Origin: Ophioderma brevispina
Taxonomy: Eukaryota > Echinodermata > Ophiuroidea > Amphilepidida > Ophiodermatidae
Direction of reading: 5' to 3'
Assembly (NCBI GenBank): GCA_023653785.1
Contig: JAMKCH010072263.1
Location: forward strand, 1 to 64,000
Length of the DNA: 64,000 nucleotides
Both the position numbers and the translations under genes were made by a program. Numbering within the stretch: position 1 is the first letter of the stretch; every line of letters starts with the position of its first letter. Below the pieces are notes generated by a model. That model was not told the DNA's origin. It saw only the letters and a list, made by a program, of their open reading frames with translations, and ran no database searches. Shown piece by piece: positions 48,886-58,320 of the stretch.

Positions 48886-51284
48886 TTGGTTCAATTAAAT
48901 GCATTTTTCATGCTGATTCTCAATACCATCATGAATATACATATAATTTGGATTATTTTAAATAGAAATTTTTAACTCTAGTTGCCTCCAGGGCACACAG
49001 GGTTACGAATATTTTGTAAAAATTACCATGTCACCACTATTGATTTATTTTGGCTCCATTGGGCCACACCTATTTTTCCGAACCACCTTGTTAATGTGCA
49101 GCACATAAGAAGCGGTGAGTTGTATTAGTAGTAAAGTCATGCACGGCATTCACTTCAGCAGAGGTCATTGTTCAAAACAAATTGTGTCAAAATAATGAAA
49201 CTTGCTCTGGCTTTAAATCCACAAACGCTTCATCACCAACCATCAACATGTGGAATACTTAGCATGGAGTGCCGTCAAACTATCCCACGTAGCTCCACAA
49301 CCACAAGGCGCAGGTTACTGGTGCGATTCCCTTACTGTAGTCTGAAGATGCCCAATATAATATTGTCTTGTCAATCTTGATGCAAACCGAGAATAATCTA
49401 AACACGACACTGTCCACTTTATTTTAGTTCTGCTTCTAAATTTCGCAAACAGTTTCACACATTCCTTGATATGTAAATGTTATCAATTCAATTTTGAAGC
49501 TTCATGATACTTAAAGATACACCAATTTAAAAAAAAAACATTTAATTCAATATTTGATTTAATTTTTCTTAACTTTTGTTTTCATTTGTAAATATTAAAC
49601 GGCAGTCAAAGCTATAATTGCCTATTTCAGCAATGTAAATGTATAACTTCATTCAGTGCCTACTGTGTGACATAAGAATCGGCCAATATTTTGTTCTCCC
49701 CGTATAATAAACATGATTGAGTTAATAACCAAAACTGACTAAATTATTTATACTTGCTCTTTACATATGAACTGCTTGCCTATAGATGTTTTAAGTCAGA
49801 AGGAGCAGAACATTGCAGCTCTTCATTTTTATTGCGCTTATTTAAATCCAGCTGTTTAGAATTAACTTTTAGGCTGATTATAAGCGTAATCTGTAAAAGC
49901 TTAACACAAAGTAAGATGGAGGTATGTGTGTGTGTGTGTGTGTGTGTGCCTGGTAAAACTGGCATATTTTCAAGTTGTGACACAGTACAAGCATTACTGC
50001 ACACCTTTTTCCCTTTTTCAATTTCAAGCCCTTTAGGGAGCCCTATATGTCAAGACTAGGCAGAACGGCGATGCATACCTGTACGGTATGATGCACACAC
50101 TACGTCAGAGGTCTATCCCTGAGGAGAAAAGCTAGTGTGTTTTCTCAACGAGGTTTTCTCTTTCTTATTTGGGTGGTGATATTTTTCATTACAAAATGCC
50201 ACTGTCATTTTCATCTTCATGCCATGAACTGATTAAAGATACAGATACATGGTTAAAGAGTACAAAGGTAGACATTGACATTGGAAGGGCGGAGGAACAA
50301 ATGTAAATATTGAGATTACAGGGTCGCAATCTTTACTGCTAAACCAAAGTAGTGAGAATTCTCTTTTGCAATACGCTATGTTCTTTTACACAGACTTAAA
50401 TATTATATAATGTACATACAATAGGCACTGAATTTGTTTGGGTTTGTTGTTTTGAATAAACCCATCAAGACAGGCTTATGAGAACGGCTGGTAAATGACC
50501 GACCGGCATAGCCTTTCACTTGAATTACCACCATGTGGTTGATTGTGGCATTTGAAACAGGTAAGAATACAAACGGAAAGTGACATATGTGTATCTCTAG
50601 CACCATTGTGAAACTCTATTCTAAGTCTGTACCGGAGACTGGTGGCCCAGACTGGTAAATTTGCATTTTGAATGTTGAGCCGAGTAGAGAAGAGGTGTTG
50701 CGCACTATCTGACAGTTCTCATTTCCGTCGGGCCGGGCCCGGTAGTACATTTTACATCCCCTACTCGTGCTTCATGTTTTTGTCGTATGCAGCTCAAGTT
50801 TTCAGGCGGATGGCAATGTATGCAGAACATGAGTAATAAGAGACTAAATCAACAGCGCATTATAACATTGGTCCATAATCAAACGCTTTAAAAACTTCCC
50901 TGTTGCTTGCAAACTGCATCAGCAGGTAGAGTCCAAATCGAGGGTCTCGCTTTAGTTGGAAGGTACAATGATGGATTATTTAGATATAGTTGTTAGGCAG
51001 ACAGTGTCTCAGACCGAGTGTTTACACGATATGTTCAAGTATCACACCCTGGTATGTCGCAAAAGACTATCAGGGCGGCTCCTTTCGTTTTTAAGGCATA
51101 CACAATTTTAAGCAACAAGTCCATATCTGTTCTAAAGATATCAGATAGGGGGAAAAGTCTTGCAGTTATTCAATGGACATTATCGGGTTCAATTTTTTAA
51201 TACACACACAAAGAGAAAGAGCAAGTAAATCAAATCAGCTTTGTATTTGGTATCCCACATGCTTGGTAATTAGTTTTGGTTGAC
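48886..51284. other. Mostly single-copy stretch
   Basis: A (GT)12 microsatellite at 49925-49948. A possible SINE remnant near 49290-49340, where TGGTGCGATTCCC resembles a B-box. Otherwise free of the repeats seen elsewhere. Confidence 0.35.
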
Positions 51285-51485
51285 ATGCTGAAGTTTTCAC
51301 ACTTATCAAAGAAAGGGGTGATTTTTATTTTAAGACTTTTGAGGAAAAATGAAGCAGTAGCCAGCAAAACTGAAGAAAATGCATCTAAGAAGAAATGTAT
51401 GTGGATGAACATCTACGGCAATGCAAATGCAAAGAGATTTGGAAAGAAGAAAACTGACGATCCAAGTTCAGATTCTCACCTATAG
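51285..51485 (+). CDS. 66-codon ORF resembling the end of a neuropeptide precursor
   Basis: ATG at 51285, TAG at 51483-51485. Residues 12-19 are hydrophobic but not a convincing signal peptide. A pyrimidine-rich tract with AG at 51333-51334 could instead be a 3' splice site, making residues 18-66 a terminal exon. Residues 22-34 are acidic/polar spacer, K35-K37 tribasic, then CMWMNIYGNANAKRFG, K54-K56 tribasic and an acidic tail ending SDSHL. Gly followed by Lys-Lys-Lys is the pattern for an amidated peptide, which would end in Arg-Phe-amide. I do not recognise the peptide family, and this rests on pattern alone. Confidence 0.35.
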   Translation: MLKFSHLSKKGVIFILRLLRKNEAVASKTEENASKKKCMWMNIYGNANAKRFGKKKTDDPSSDSHL

Positions 51486-52647
51486 TTTTTCATCATCACG
51501 GCTGGCATTTGGCAGTTGGTATCAAATAGCAAATTTTGTGCTGGGGAACTTCATTGAAACTACTATAGTGAGATAATATAGTGTATATGAACATATGTGA
51601 AGATTGTGTATAAATGGTGCCTATCAGATCGGGTGAGGAATTTTTGGGGTTTTTTGTTTCTTTTTTTTTTTTGGTTTTGTTTTCTTTGGTGCAGTGATGT
51701 CCAGTTGTTCGCAATTTATATTTTCCAATTCGGATCACTGATGGTGATATTTTCTCACTGCACTAATTCTCAGTAGTTTAGGGGGTTATATACTTGTTCT
51801 TAGGGATTCTTAAGGTGAAATAGGATTATTCTTCACCACTATCACCTTTTGTTTTCAGTGCAAAGTTTTTTATAATGAGATAGAATGCAGGAAGAAGTTC
51901 TTGAACCAGTTGTGAAGAGCATGATCACAGTTTAAAAACAATGCTATCAATTCATCAATCGTACACTTGGATCAAAGTTGAGGGTCAGAGAAGCAGTCCG
52001 CGGGGGGAAAAGAGTTTGAATTAAATCATGGGGACAGCCAAAGCAATGTTTGACTGGAAAAAAAGGAAAAAAGAACTTGATCCAAGCTTGTACAAATATT
52101 ACAGCCATAAAATGCTATTCCACAAAGGTTTATCTTTTGTTCAGGAAGATCAGACTCAAGAAAAGAATATTTTTTAATTTTGGCAAGACTATCCTTTGCG
52201 TACTTGTCCTCGTTTCACAGTTCAAGAATGACGGCAAGATATGCTGCAAGATGAGCTGAGTCGCACTTTTTTAAGATGATTCAATTACAATGCATAATTT
52301 AGACTCCATCATCAGTCTGTGTATTGATCACATGTAGGGGTTTCTTTATTCCAATCACAAGAGTTCCTTAACTTGCAGGATGAATACTGGTTTCCAGATT
52401 GTGTTTCTCATTCACAAATTTTCACAGGAGAGAGATGTTTTCTTTGGTTGACTAGAAGATACCTATAGCAAGAGATAAAACAAAAATTACAACATTAGAA
52501 ATTTAGTATTTTCTTTTGCACTACAGTTAAAGAGAAACCAAGCATACCATAAGCATATGATTACAACTCAAAACAATGTAGAAAAAAAAACTTTTCATAA
52601 TTGAACAATAATGAACCTTGAAATGTTATCTGTGTACACCCCATACA
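51486..52647. other. Single-copy stretch after the peptide-like ORF
   Basis: No family repeats, several T-rich tracts and no clear AATAAA close by. If the preceding ORF is real, the first part could be its 3' untranslated region. Confidence 0.3.
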
Positions 52648-52798
52648 GGCGCGGATCCAGGGAGGGGGCGGAGGGGGTGCGCGCCCCCGGTAATTCTGCA
52701 AATTTTTGCAAAATCAGCCCATTTTTGAGCTATTTTGGACCAGTTACAGCCTTTCAGCCCCTCGGTAATTTTGACATTTTTCAAATCCTGGATCCGCC
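52648..52798. mobile_element. Short inverted-repeat element with GGCGGATCCAGG ends
   Basis: GGCGCGGATCCAGG at the left mirrors CCTGGATCCGCC at the right. The middle contains G-rich then C-rich tracts and AAAATCAGCCCATTTTTGAG. About 150 bp, no coding capacity. Confidence 0.65.
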
Positions 52799-52989
52799 AT
52801 TGCCATATGAAGCATGATTCAGGGATCTTTGCGACTCATTTTATAGATTTTTGCACCAAAAAGTTAATATTCCTCTTCAAATGACTTTCAACCCAAATCT
52901 GTGTATTAGGCTGGGGCCTGAGGTCCTCTTGATTGAATTTGGTTTAAATGGCATTTGGCACAAGTAGCTTTTTGAAGCCAATTTGTGTT

Positions 52990-53150
52990 GCCAAAAGAAG
53001 AAGAAGTACAATAGGATACTGTGTAATAAAAATTATGGATCCAGAATTTTATTACAAAGTTGAGATTTTTTAAATAAAGGACATCAATTGAGCTTAGCTA
53101 TTTCACACAGTGATTAGTTTGTGGACAAGTATTATATCAATGGAAAAAAA
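52990..53150 (-). mobile_element. TTAA family C fragment, inverted
   Basis: The complement of 'aataggatactgtgtaataa', 'ggatccagaattttattaca' and 'gagcttagctatttcacaca' matches the body of the family C copies at 8845 and 23133. Ends are not preserved. Confidence 0.6.
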
Positions 53151-53224
53151 AAGATATGTTAAACAAGGTGATTCTCGAACCACTATGTAGTGCCTGCTTT
53201 CGTGATTACCACATGAGCTTTTAT

Positions 53225-53340
53225 TTCAACTTTACCTAAGACCTTTGACCTTGGAATGTGACCTTTGACCTCATCAGTTGATGACGGTGCTCACACTGCA
53301 CCTATAAACCAAGTTTGGTTGCAATTGCATTGAACATTTT
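53225..53340. repeat. Single DR1-motif repeat unit
   Basis: 'agacctttgaccttggaatgtgacctttgacctca' then 'actgcacctataaaccaagtttggttgcaattg' matches one unit of the array at 12430-12905. TGACCTTTGACC is exact at 53261-53272. Confidence 0.65.
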
Positions 53341-53472
53341 TGACTGGCACCAAAACTTTCACACAACATCCAGACAAGCAGACAGAATGACTGATCACCA
53401 GGACAACTACTTTATTAATACAGAGAAATCCAAATAAAGCTATCCAGTGAATTACTGCAGTGGAACACCAAG

Positions 53473-53639
53473 CACCTTTTGGTAAATGTTTCATATTGAA
53501 GCCCCATGGATGCAAATGAGGTATTACAATTGATTCTGTCATGCGCTATATGATGTTATGCATTAGCGCTTGATGGAATAAATGGCAATACCGCATTTGC
53601 ATCCTTGTGACTGCTATATGAAACATCTACCCACTTTTT
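53473..53639. mobile_element. Hairpin element FB6 (sister of FB5)
   Basis: A 151-bp element (53481-53631) starting GGTAAATGTTTCATATTGAA and ending ATATGAAACATCTACC. It has the same interior as FB5, including GAGGTATTACAATTGATTCT and GCGCTTGATGGAATAAATGG. Flanks CACCTTTT and CACTTTTT agree at 7 of 8 bases. Confidence 0.88.
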
Positions 53640-54243
53640 TTAACTAAAACTTGATACTAAAAAATATGTGAGTACATTTTTTCGCACTCCACTGAAGCTA
53701 CCCAGTGAATTACTACACCAGAGAACCAGGCGAGTTGATTACACAAGTTATTACAGACTTAAACAGCCAGTCCCAAGACAATAAGCTAGTAATTACTACT
53801 ATAGAAGCGTTGTACCTCTTCTGTACGAAATAGCTTTATGAATGATGGATAGCATAACATGTGACATATTTAAGTGCAAAAACTTTCACATTCAATGAGC
53901 CAGTGGCGGTGATCCATCAATGTTTCTTAAACAAAGACACCTTTCTAGCCTAATAAGCATTTAACAAACGGCCACAATCTACACACAAGTTTTACTTTCT
54001 AAAGACTGATTTTTAGCCATTTGTAAAAATATTATTGCATGAAATAATTGTATTTTACACTATTTCATCGATGAAAAAATATTTGCAATAACTAGCAGGA
54101 AAACTAGTACAAACCCATGAGTGTGATTAATTCAGTCAGTTCATAAACAAAGTTCTGTCACAAAAATATAATGCAATCAACCCACCAGAAAGTATAAATA
54201 TATTTTAACACATTCCACCATGAAACCTTCCTTTCTCTATAAA
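53640..54243. other. Gene-free stretch
   Basis: AT-rich; nothing recognised. Confidence 0.35.
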
Positions 54244-54369
54244 TTAAAGGGGCATTTCATGATCCACAGCCTCGTCCATCAAAATGCAACTGAAATTTTG
54301 GAAATTCTCCTGCATATCTAGTGAAACATAAAAAAAATGAGGTGCTGGGATCACGAAATATACATTTAA
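54244..54369. mobile_element. Internally deleted family A element
   Basis: TTAA at 54244-54247 and 54366-54369. The body is only 118 bp and starts AGGGGCATTTCATGATCC and ends GATCACGAAATATACAT. It keeps 'ctagtgaaacataaaa' from the right part but has lost about two thirds of the interior. Confidence 0.8.
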
Positions 54370-54776
54370 TCATAATCCAAGTTAATTTAGTCATACTTTG
54401 CTCTTCAGTTCTTAGTAACTCGCACACACAATGTTACATATTAAGGCCATTTCTTTAAAGTATTACATTTGGGTGTCAAAGTGAACCTGATAAAGCATGA
54501 CAATGCATGAAAGGGGTGGCTGCTACATTCATTACAACAGAAGGCAATGTACCCATATTAACAAATAAAGAAAAAGGCATCCTTAAATCCCTTTTTATGC
54601 ATCTCCTGAGGTACATTTTAAAGGTGGCATTTCCAATTGCGAGGATTTAACTCTATGTAGTTGTGATTTTGATATCATACAAAAATGTCGTGTTTTTCTC
54701 ATTACTGTCCTGAAATTCAGCCTCCAAATCCAAGTCATTTTGGAGTTGGAAGGAAAAAAACTTGGTTAACCATATA
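54370..54776. other. Gene-free stretch
   Basis: AT-rich; nothing recognised. Confidence 0.35.
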
Positions 54777-55294
54777 AATATTGCCTCTGAAGTCTATAGA
54801 GCATTGTGATGTACATTTTACTTGTATTATCAAATCTACAGGAATGGTAGATGTAAAAGATTGTGATTAGCACATTTGGGGGTCAGGCTTGGGTATTAAA
54901 GAAAGCTACCAGTGATCCACCCGAAAGAGTCAAAATATTTATAATTTGCAGCACTAACTTTAAAGTGAATAATAAGTCTGTAGATTTCTCATTTTCTCCA
55001 TTCAATAACACGTTGTAGTAAGTGTCCGTGCAAAAAGTTATGACTTAAATATCCTATTTTGTCCTTATTAGGTTGTTTTGTTTTCATCACTGAAGGTGCC
55101 GTGAAGTAGAGCATTTTGGAGCATTGTCATTCGCAGGTATAGTTTACTAGACAATTACCAACACAACTGTGCCAAACTCTCAAATTTTGAAAATTGGGGT
55201 GCTTTATTATTATTATTGCTTTAACTCCTATATCCTCCTCACACCCTCCACACCATCTATTTGCTGCATTCCTCATATCTCCTGATGTACACTT

Positions 55295-55457
55295 GAACTA
55301 CCAGCTTAGTGTAAAACGCGAAAGCGGAAGCGAAAGTGCAAGCGCAAGTGAATTTGGCAGCTTCAACGGAATAAACTGCGTGTTTATTCCATTGAGGCTG
55401 CTGAATTCACTAGCGTTTGTGCTTTCGCTTTCACATTTTACACTAAGCCAAACTACC
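55295..55457. mobile_element. Hairpin element FB7, copy A
   Basis: A 147-bp element (55303-55449): AGCTTAGTGTAAAACGCGAA... pairs with ...TTTTACACTAAGCC. Inner arms CACTAGCG/..GCAAGTG and GAATT are followed by the tip TTCAACGGAATAAAC-TGCGT-GTTTATTCCATTGA. Flanks GAACTACC (55295-55302) and AAACTACC (55450-55457) agree at 7 of 8. The neighbouring right-arm repeats are followed by exact GAACTACC. Confidence 0.88.
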
Positions 55458-55498
55458 TGGATCTTTTACACATCCTCCACACCATCCCTCACACACCT

Positions 55499-55740
55499 AA
55501 TGTTTATTCCATTGAGGCTGCTGAATTCACTAGCACTTGCGCTTTCACTTCAGTGTTTTACACTAAGTTGAACTACCTGGATCTTTTACACATCCTCCAC
55601 ACCATCCCTCACACACCTAATGTTTATTCCATTGAGGCTGCTGAATTCACTACACTTGCGCTTTCACTTCAGTGTTTTACACTAAGTTGAACTACCTGGA
55701 TCTCTCACACATCCTCCACACCATCCCTCACACATCCTCC
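55499..55740. repeat. Tandem extra right arms of FB7
   Basis: Two ~120-bp units, each starting exactly at the hairpin tip GTTTATTCCATTGAGGCTGC. Each runs through the right arm to CACTAAGTTGAACTACCTGG and a 'cacatcctccacaccatccctcac' spacer. The second copy of the duplication has only one such unit. Confidence 0.85.
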
Positions 55741-55778
55741 ACACCATCCCTCACACACCTAATGGACCAAACTTTAAT

Positions 55779-55938
55779 GGGAGTTTCCGTAACCTGACCC
55801 ATCTGACACTTTTTTCTAACACACTTATGAATTCGGAAACCCTTCCCGGAATAAAGAACAGGTTTAAGCCGTGAAGGTTTCTGAATTCATAAGTGTGTCA
55901 GAAAAAAGTGTCAGATGGGTCAGGTTATGGAAACTCCC
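55779..55938. mobile_element. Hairpin element FB8, copy A
   Basis: A 160-bp near-perfect palindrome. GGGAGTTTCCGTAACCTGAC and CTGACACTTTTTTCTAACAC at the left are mirrored at the right, with only a few mismatches over about 65 bp per arm. The tip is CCGGAATAAAGAACAGGTTT followed by AAGCCG. Flanks ACTTTAAT and AATTTAAT (offset by one base) may be a worn target duplication. Confidence 0.88.
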
Positions 55939-56066
55939 AAATTTAATCCCTTTAGCTCTCTTGCACCCCATCTTGCACTCCTTCCTTGGCTGCATTCTTC
56001 ATTCATTTCCTGATATACATTTAAAAGGGACAAGCAGCGATTTGCTGATCCGAAACATTGAAAAAA

Positions 56067-56086
56067 TTTTTTTTTTTTTTTTTTTT
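56067..56086. repeat. T20 junction of duplication 2
   Basis: Twenty T directly after six A joins copy A to copy B. In copy B the same A run continues into AAAATCATCAAAATTTG without a T run. Confidence 0.95.
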
Positions 56087-56606
56087 AAATACTGCCTCTG
56101 AAGTCTATAGAGCATTGTGATGTACATTTTACTTGTATTATCAAAACTACAGGAATGGTAGATGTAAAAGATTGTGATTAGCACATTTGGGGGTCAGGCT
56201 TGGGTATTAAAGAAAGCTACCAGTGATCCACCCGAAAGAGTCAAAATATTTATAATTTGCAGCACTAGCTTTAAAGTGAATAATAAGTCTGTAGATTTCT
56301 CATTTTCTCCATTCAATAACACGTTGTAGTAAGTGTCCGTGCAAAAAGTAATGACTTAAATATCCTATTTTGTCCTTATTAGGTTGTTTTGTTTTTATCA
56401 CTGAAGGTGCCGTGAAGTAGAGCATTTTGGAGCATTGTCATTCGCAGGTATAGTTTACTAGACAATTACCAACACAACTGTGCCAAACTCTCAAATTTTG
56501 AAAATTGGGGTGCTTTTTTTATTATTATTGCTTTAACTCCTATATCCTCCTCACACCCTCCACACCATCTATTTGCTGCATTCCTCATATCTCCTGATGT
56601 ACACTT

Positions 56607-56763
56607 GAACTACCAGCTTAGTATAAAACGCGAAAGCGGAAGTGCAAGCGCAAGTGAATTTGGCAGCTTCAACGGAATAAACTGCATGTTTATTCCATTG
56701 AGGCTGCTGAATTCACTAGCGTTTGTGCTTTCGCTTTCACATTTTACACTAAGCCAAACTACC
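56607..56763. mobile_element. Hairpin element FB7, copy B
   Basis: The 141-bp counterpart (56615-56755) of the element at 55303, with the left arm 6 bp shorter (GCGGAAGTGC in place of GCGGAAGCGAAAGTGC). The 8-bp flanks GAACTACC and AAACTACC are the same. Confidence 0.88.
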
Positions 56764-56945
56764 TGGATCTTTTACACATCCTCCACACCATCCCTCACAC
56801 ACCTAATGTTTATTCCATTGAGGCTACTGAATTCACTAGCACTTGCGCTTTCACTTCAGTGTTTTACACTAAGTTGAACTACCTAGATCTTTCACACATC
56901 CTCCACACCATCCCTCACACACCTCCTAATGGACCAAACTTTAAT

Positions 56946-57105
56946 GGGAGTTTCCGTAACCTGACCCATCTGACACTTTTTTCTAACACACTTATGAATT
57001 CGGAAACCCTTCCCGGAATAAAGAACAGGTTTAAGCCGTGAAGGTTTCTGAATTCATAAGTGTGTCAGAAAAAAGTGTCAGATGGGTCAGGTTATGGAAA
57101 CTCCC
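56946..57105. mobile_element. Hairpin element FB8, copy B
   Basis: Counterpart of 55779-55938, apparently unchanged. Confidence 0.88.
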
Positions 57106-57183
57106 AAATTTAATCCCTTTAGCTCTCTTGCACCCCATCTTGCACTCCTTCCTTGGCTGCATTCTTCATTCATTTCCTGATAT

Positions 57184-57736
57184 ACATTTAAAAGGGACAA
57201 GCAGCGATTTGCTGATCCGAAACATTGAAAAAAATCATCAAAATTTGTATTTTGGTATTTTTGTTACTGGCATGGATATGCTAACATAACCTGCAAGTGG
57301 TTGGCTTGAAATGTGTACTTTTTATCAGATTCTGTAATTTCAATACGTGCGTATCGAAATTCTGACTTTGGATTAAAAAAAGGCCTTTCCCTGTGAATAT
57401 CCCAGTTTTATAACCGCAATACTGTGTACTATGACCTTTACAGTTTGACCTCAAACACAAATATTATTAATCTTTATTTAATATTCTGCACTGGTATAAA
57501 CCACAATCAGCTGTTTAGTGTACATTTTGAGACGCCATCGCTGTATGTCTATTTGCGGGAGACGGTTTGACAAATTTCCTCAAATACTTCATTTTTTTTC
57601 ACTATTTGTTGTTTTTGGTCCTACATTAAAATAGTTTTATGGAATTATAAATACTTATCTTTGATTTATAAGCTAAAAAAATGCATTTCCACATTTTTTG
57701 ATTCTCTTGCATTATCGCTGTTTATCCCTTTAACAT
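57184..57736. mobile_element. Family D element with AGGGACAAGCAGCGAT ends
   Basis: Left TTAAAAGGGACAAGCAGCGA and right ATCGCTGTTTATCCCTTTAA are mirror ends that each touch a TTAA. About 545 bp, AT-rich, no transposase. Its left end is also present at the end of duplication 2 copy A, its right end again at 58730-58750, and a left fragment at 37088. Breakpoints of duplications 2 and 3 both fall inside it. Confidence 0.65.
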
Positions 57737-58300
57737 CCTGTATACCCCTAATATTCTTGATGTCTGGTCCTAGCTGTGATTTTTAGTGCAAAGCTTGAAA
57801 ATTAAGTACTTCCCCTATCTCATAGCACGATTTCAAGAACGTCGATGTTCTTGATGGCAAATGTTAAATGTGCTTAAGACGTCGTCTCTACTCACATGCC
57901 CACCAGGCACTTTGGATAAGAAAGTTGCTGGCTCATATCATGAAGCTCCTAGACACTTTGGGTAAGCAAGTTACTTACCTACAGAAATATCTCTATGCTC
58001 GGGCATGAGGACATGCATTACATTATAAGCCCGGCTACATGTACGCATTAAGCCTAGCTGTGAATGTAGTCAGTTTCAGAAAAACAAAATGCATTTTGAC
58101 TTATCACACCATTTCAGATTACAGGGTTGAAACCATGGTACCGGTACTACTGGAGCACAAATTTTAGTATCCCTCAGAGGGCGTTTTGAATCAATCCCAT
58201 AATGCATTGCAATGTGCCTATACTGTACTGTACTAAACACAGTGTCAGTACTTAAGAATAGAAAGTGTTCCAAAAGCTTAAGAACCACCAGACATTTCAT
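57393..58300. repeat. Duplication 3, copy A
   Basis: About 0.9 kb repeated at 58321-59313. It starts GTGAATATCCCAGTTTTATA and ends CCACCAGACATTTCAT inside a family E element, which is cut off there. Confidence 0.95.
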
Positions 58301-58320
58301 TTTTTTTTTTTTTTTTTTTT
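58301..58320. repeat. T-run junction of duplication 3
   Basis: A T run of 21 (counting the last T of copy A) separates the copies. In copy B the same position continues as CATGATCATTC. Confidence 0.95.

Larger units (their letters stand above)
54777..56066. repeat. Duplication 2, copy A
   Basis: About 1.29 kb repeated head-to-tail at 56087-57236. It starts AAATATTGCCTCTGAAG and ends GAAACATTGAAAAAA. It contains FB7, two extra FB7 right-arm units and FB8. Copy B has one fewer right-arm unit, plus small changes. Confidence 0.95.
56087..57236. repeat. Duplication 2, copy B
   Basis: Matches 54777-56066. It has one FB7 right-arm extra unit instead of two, a shortened left arm in FB7, and many single-base changes. 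Confidence 0.95.

Noticed and set aside
48673..48975. Repetitive 100-residue and minus-strand 60-residue ORFs
   Set aside because: They follow from a stop-free 36-bp unit and are an artefact of the minisatellite.
42913..58320. T runs as poly(A) tails of retrocopies inserted next to their own source
   Set aside because: It would require three independent insertions directly beside the parent, without target duplications; a joining artefact or tandem duplication is simpler.
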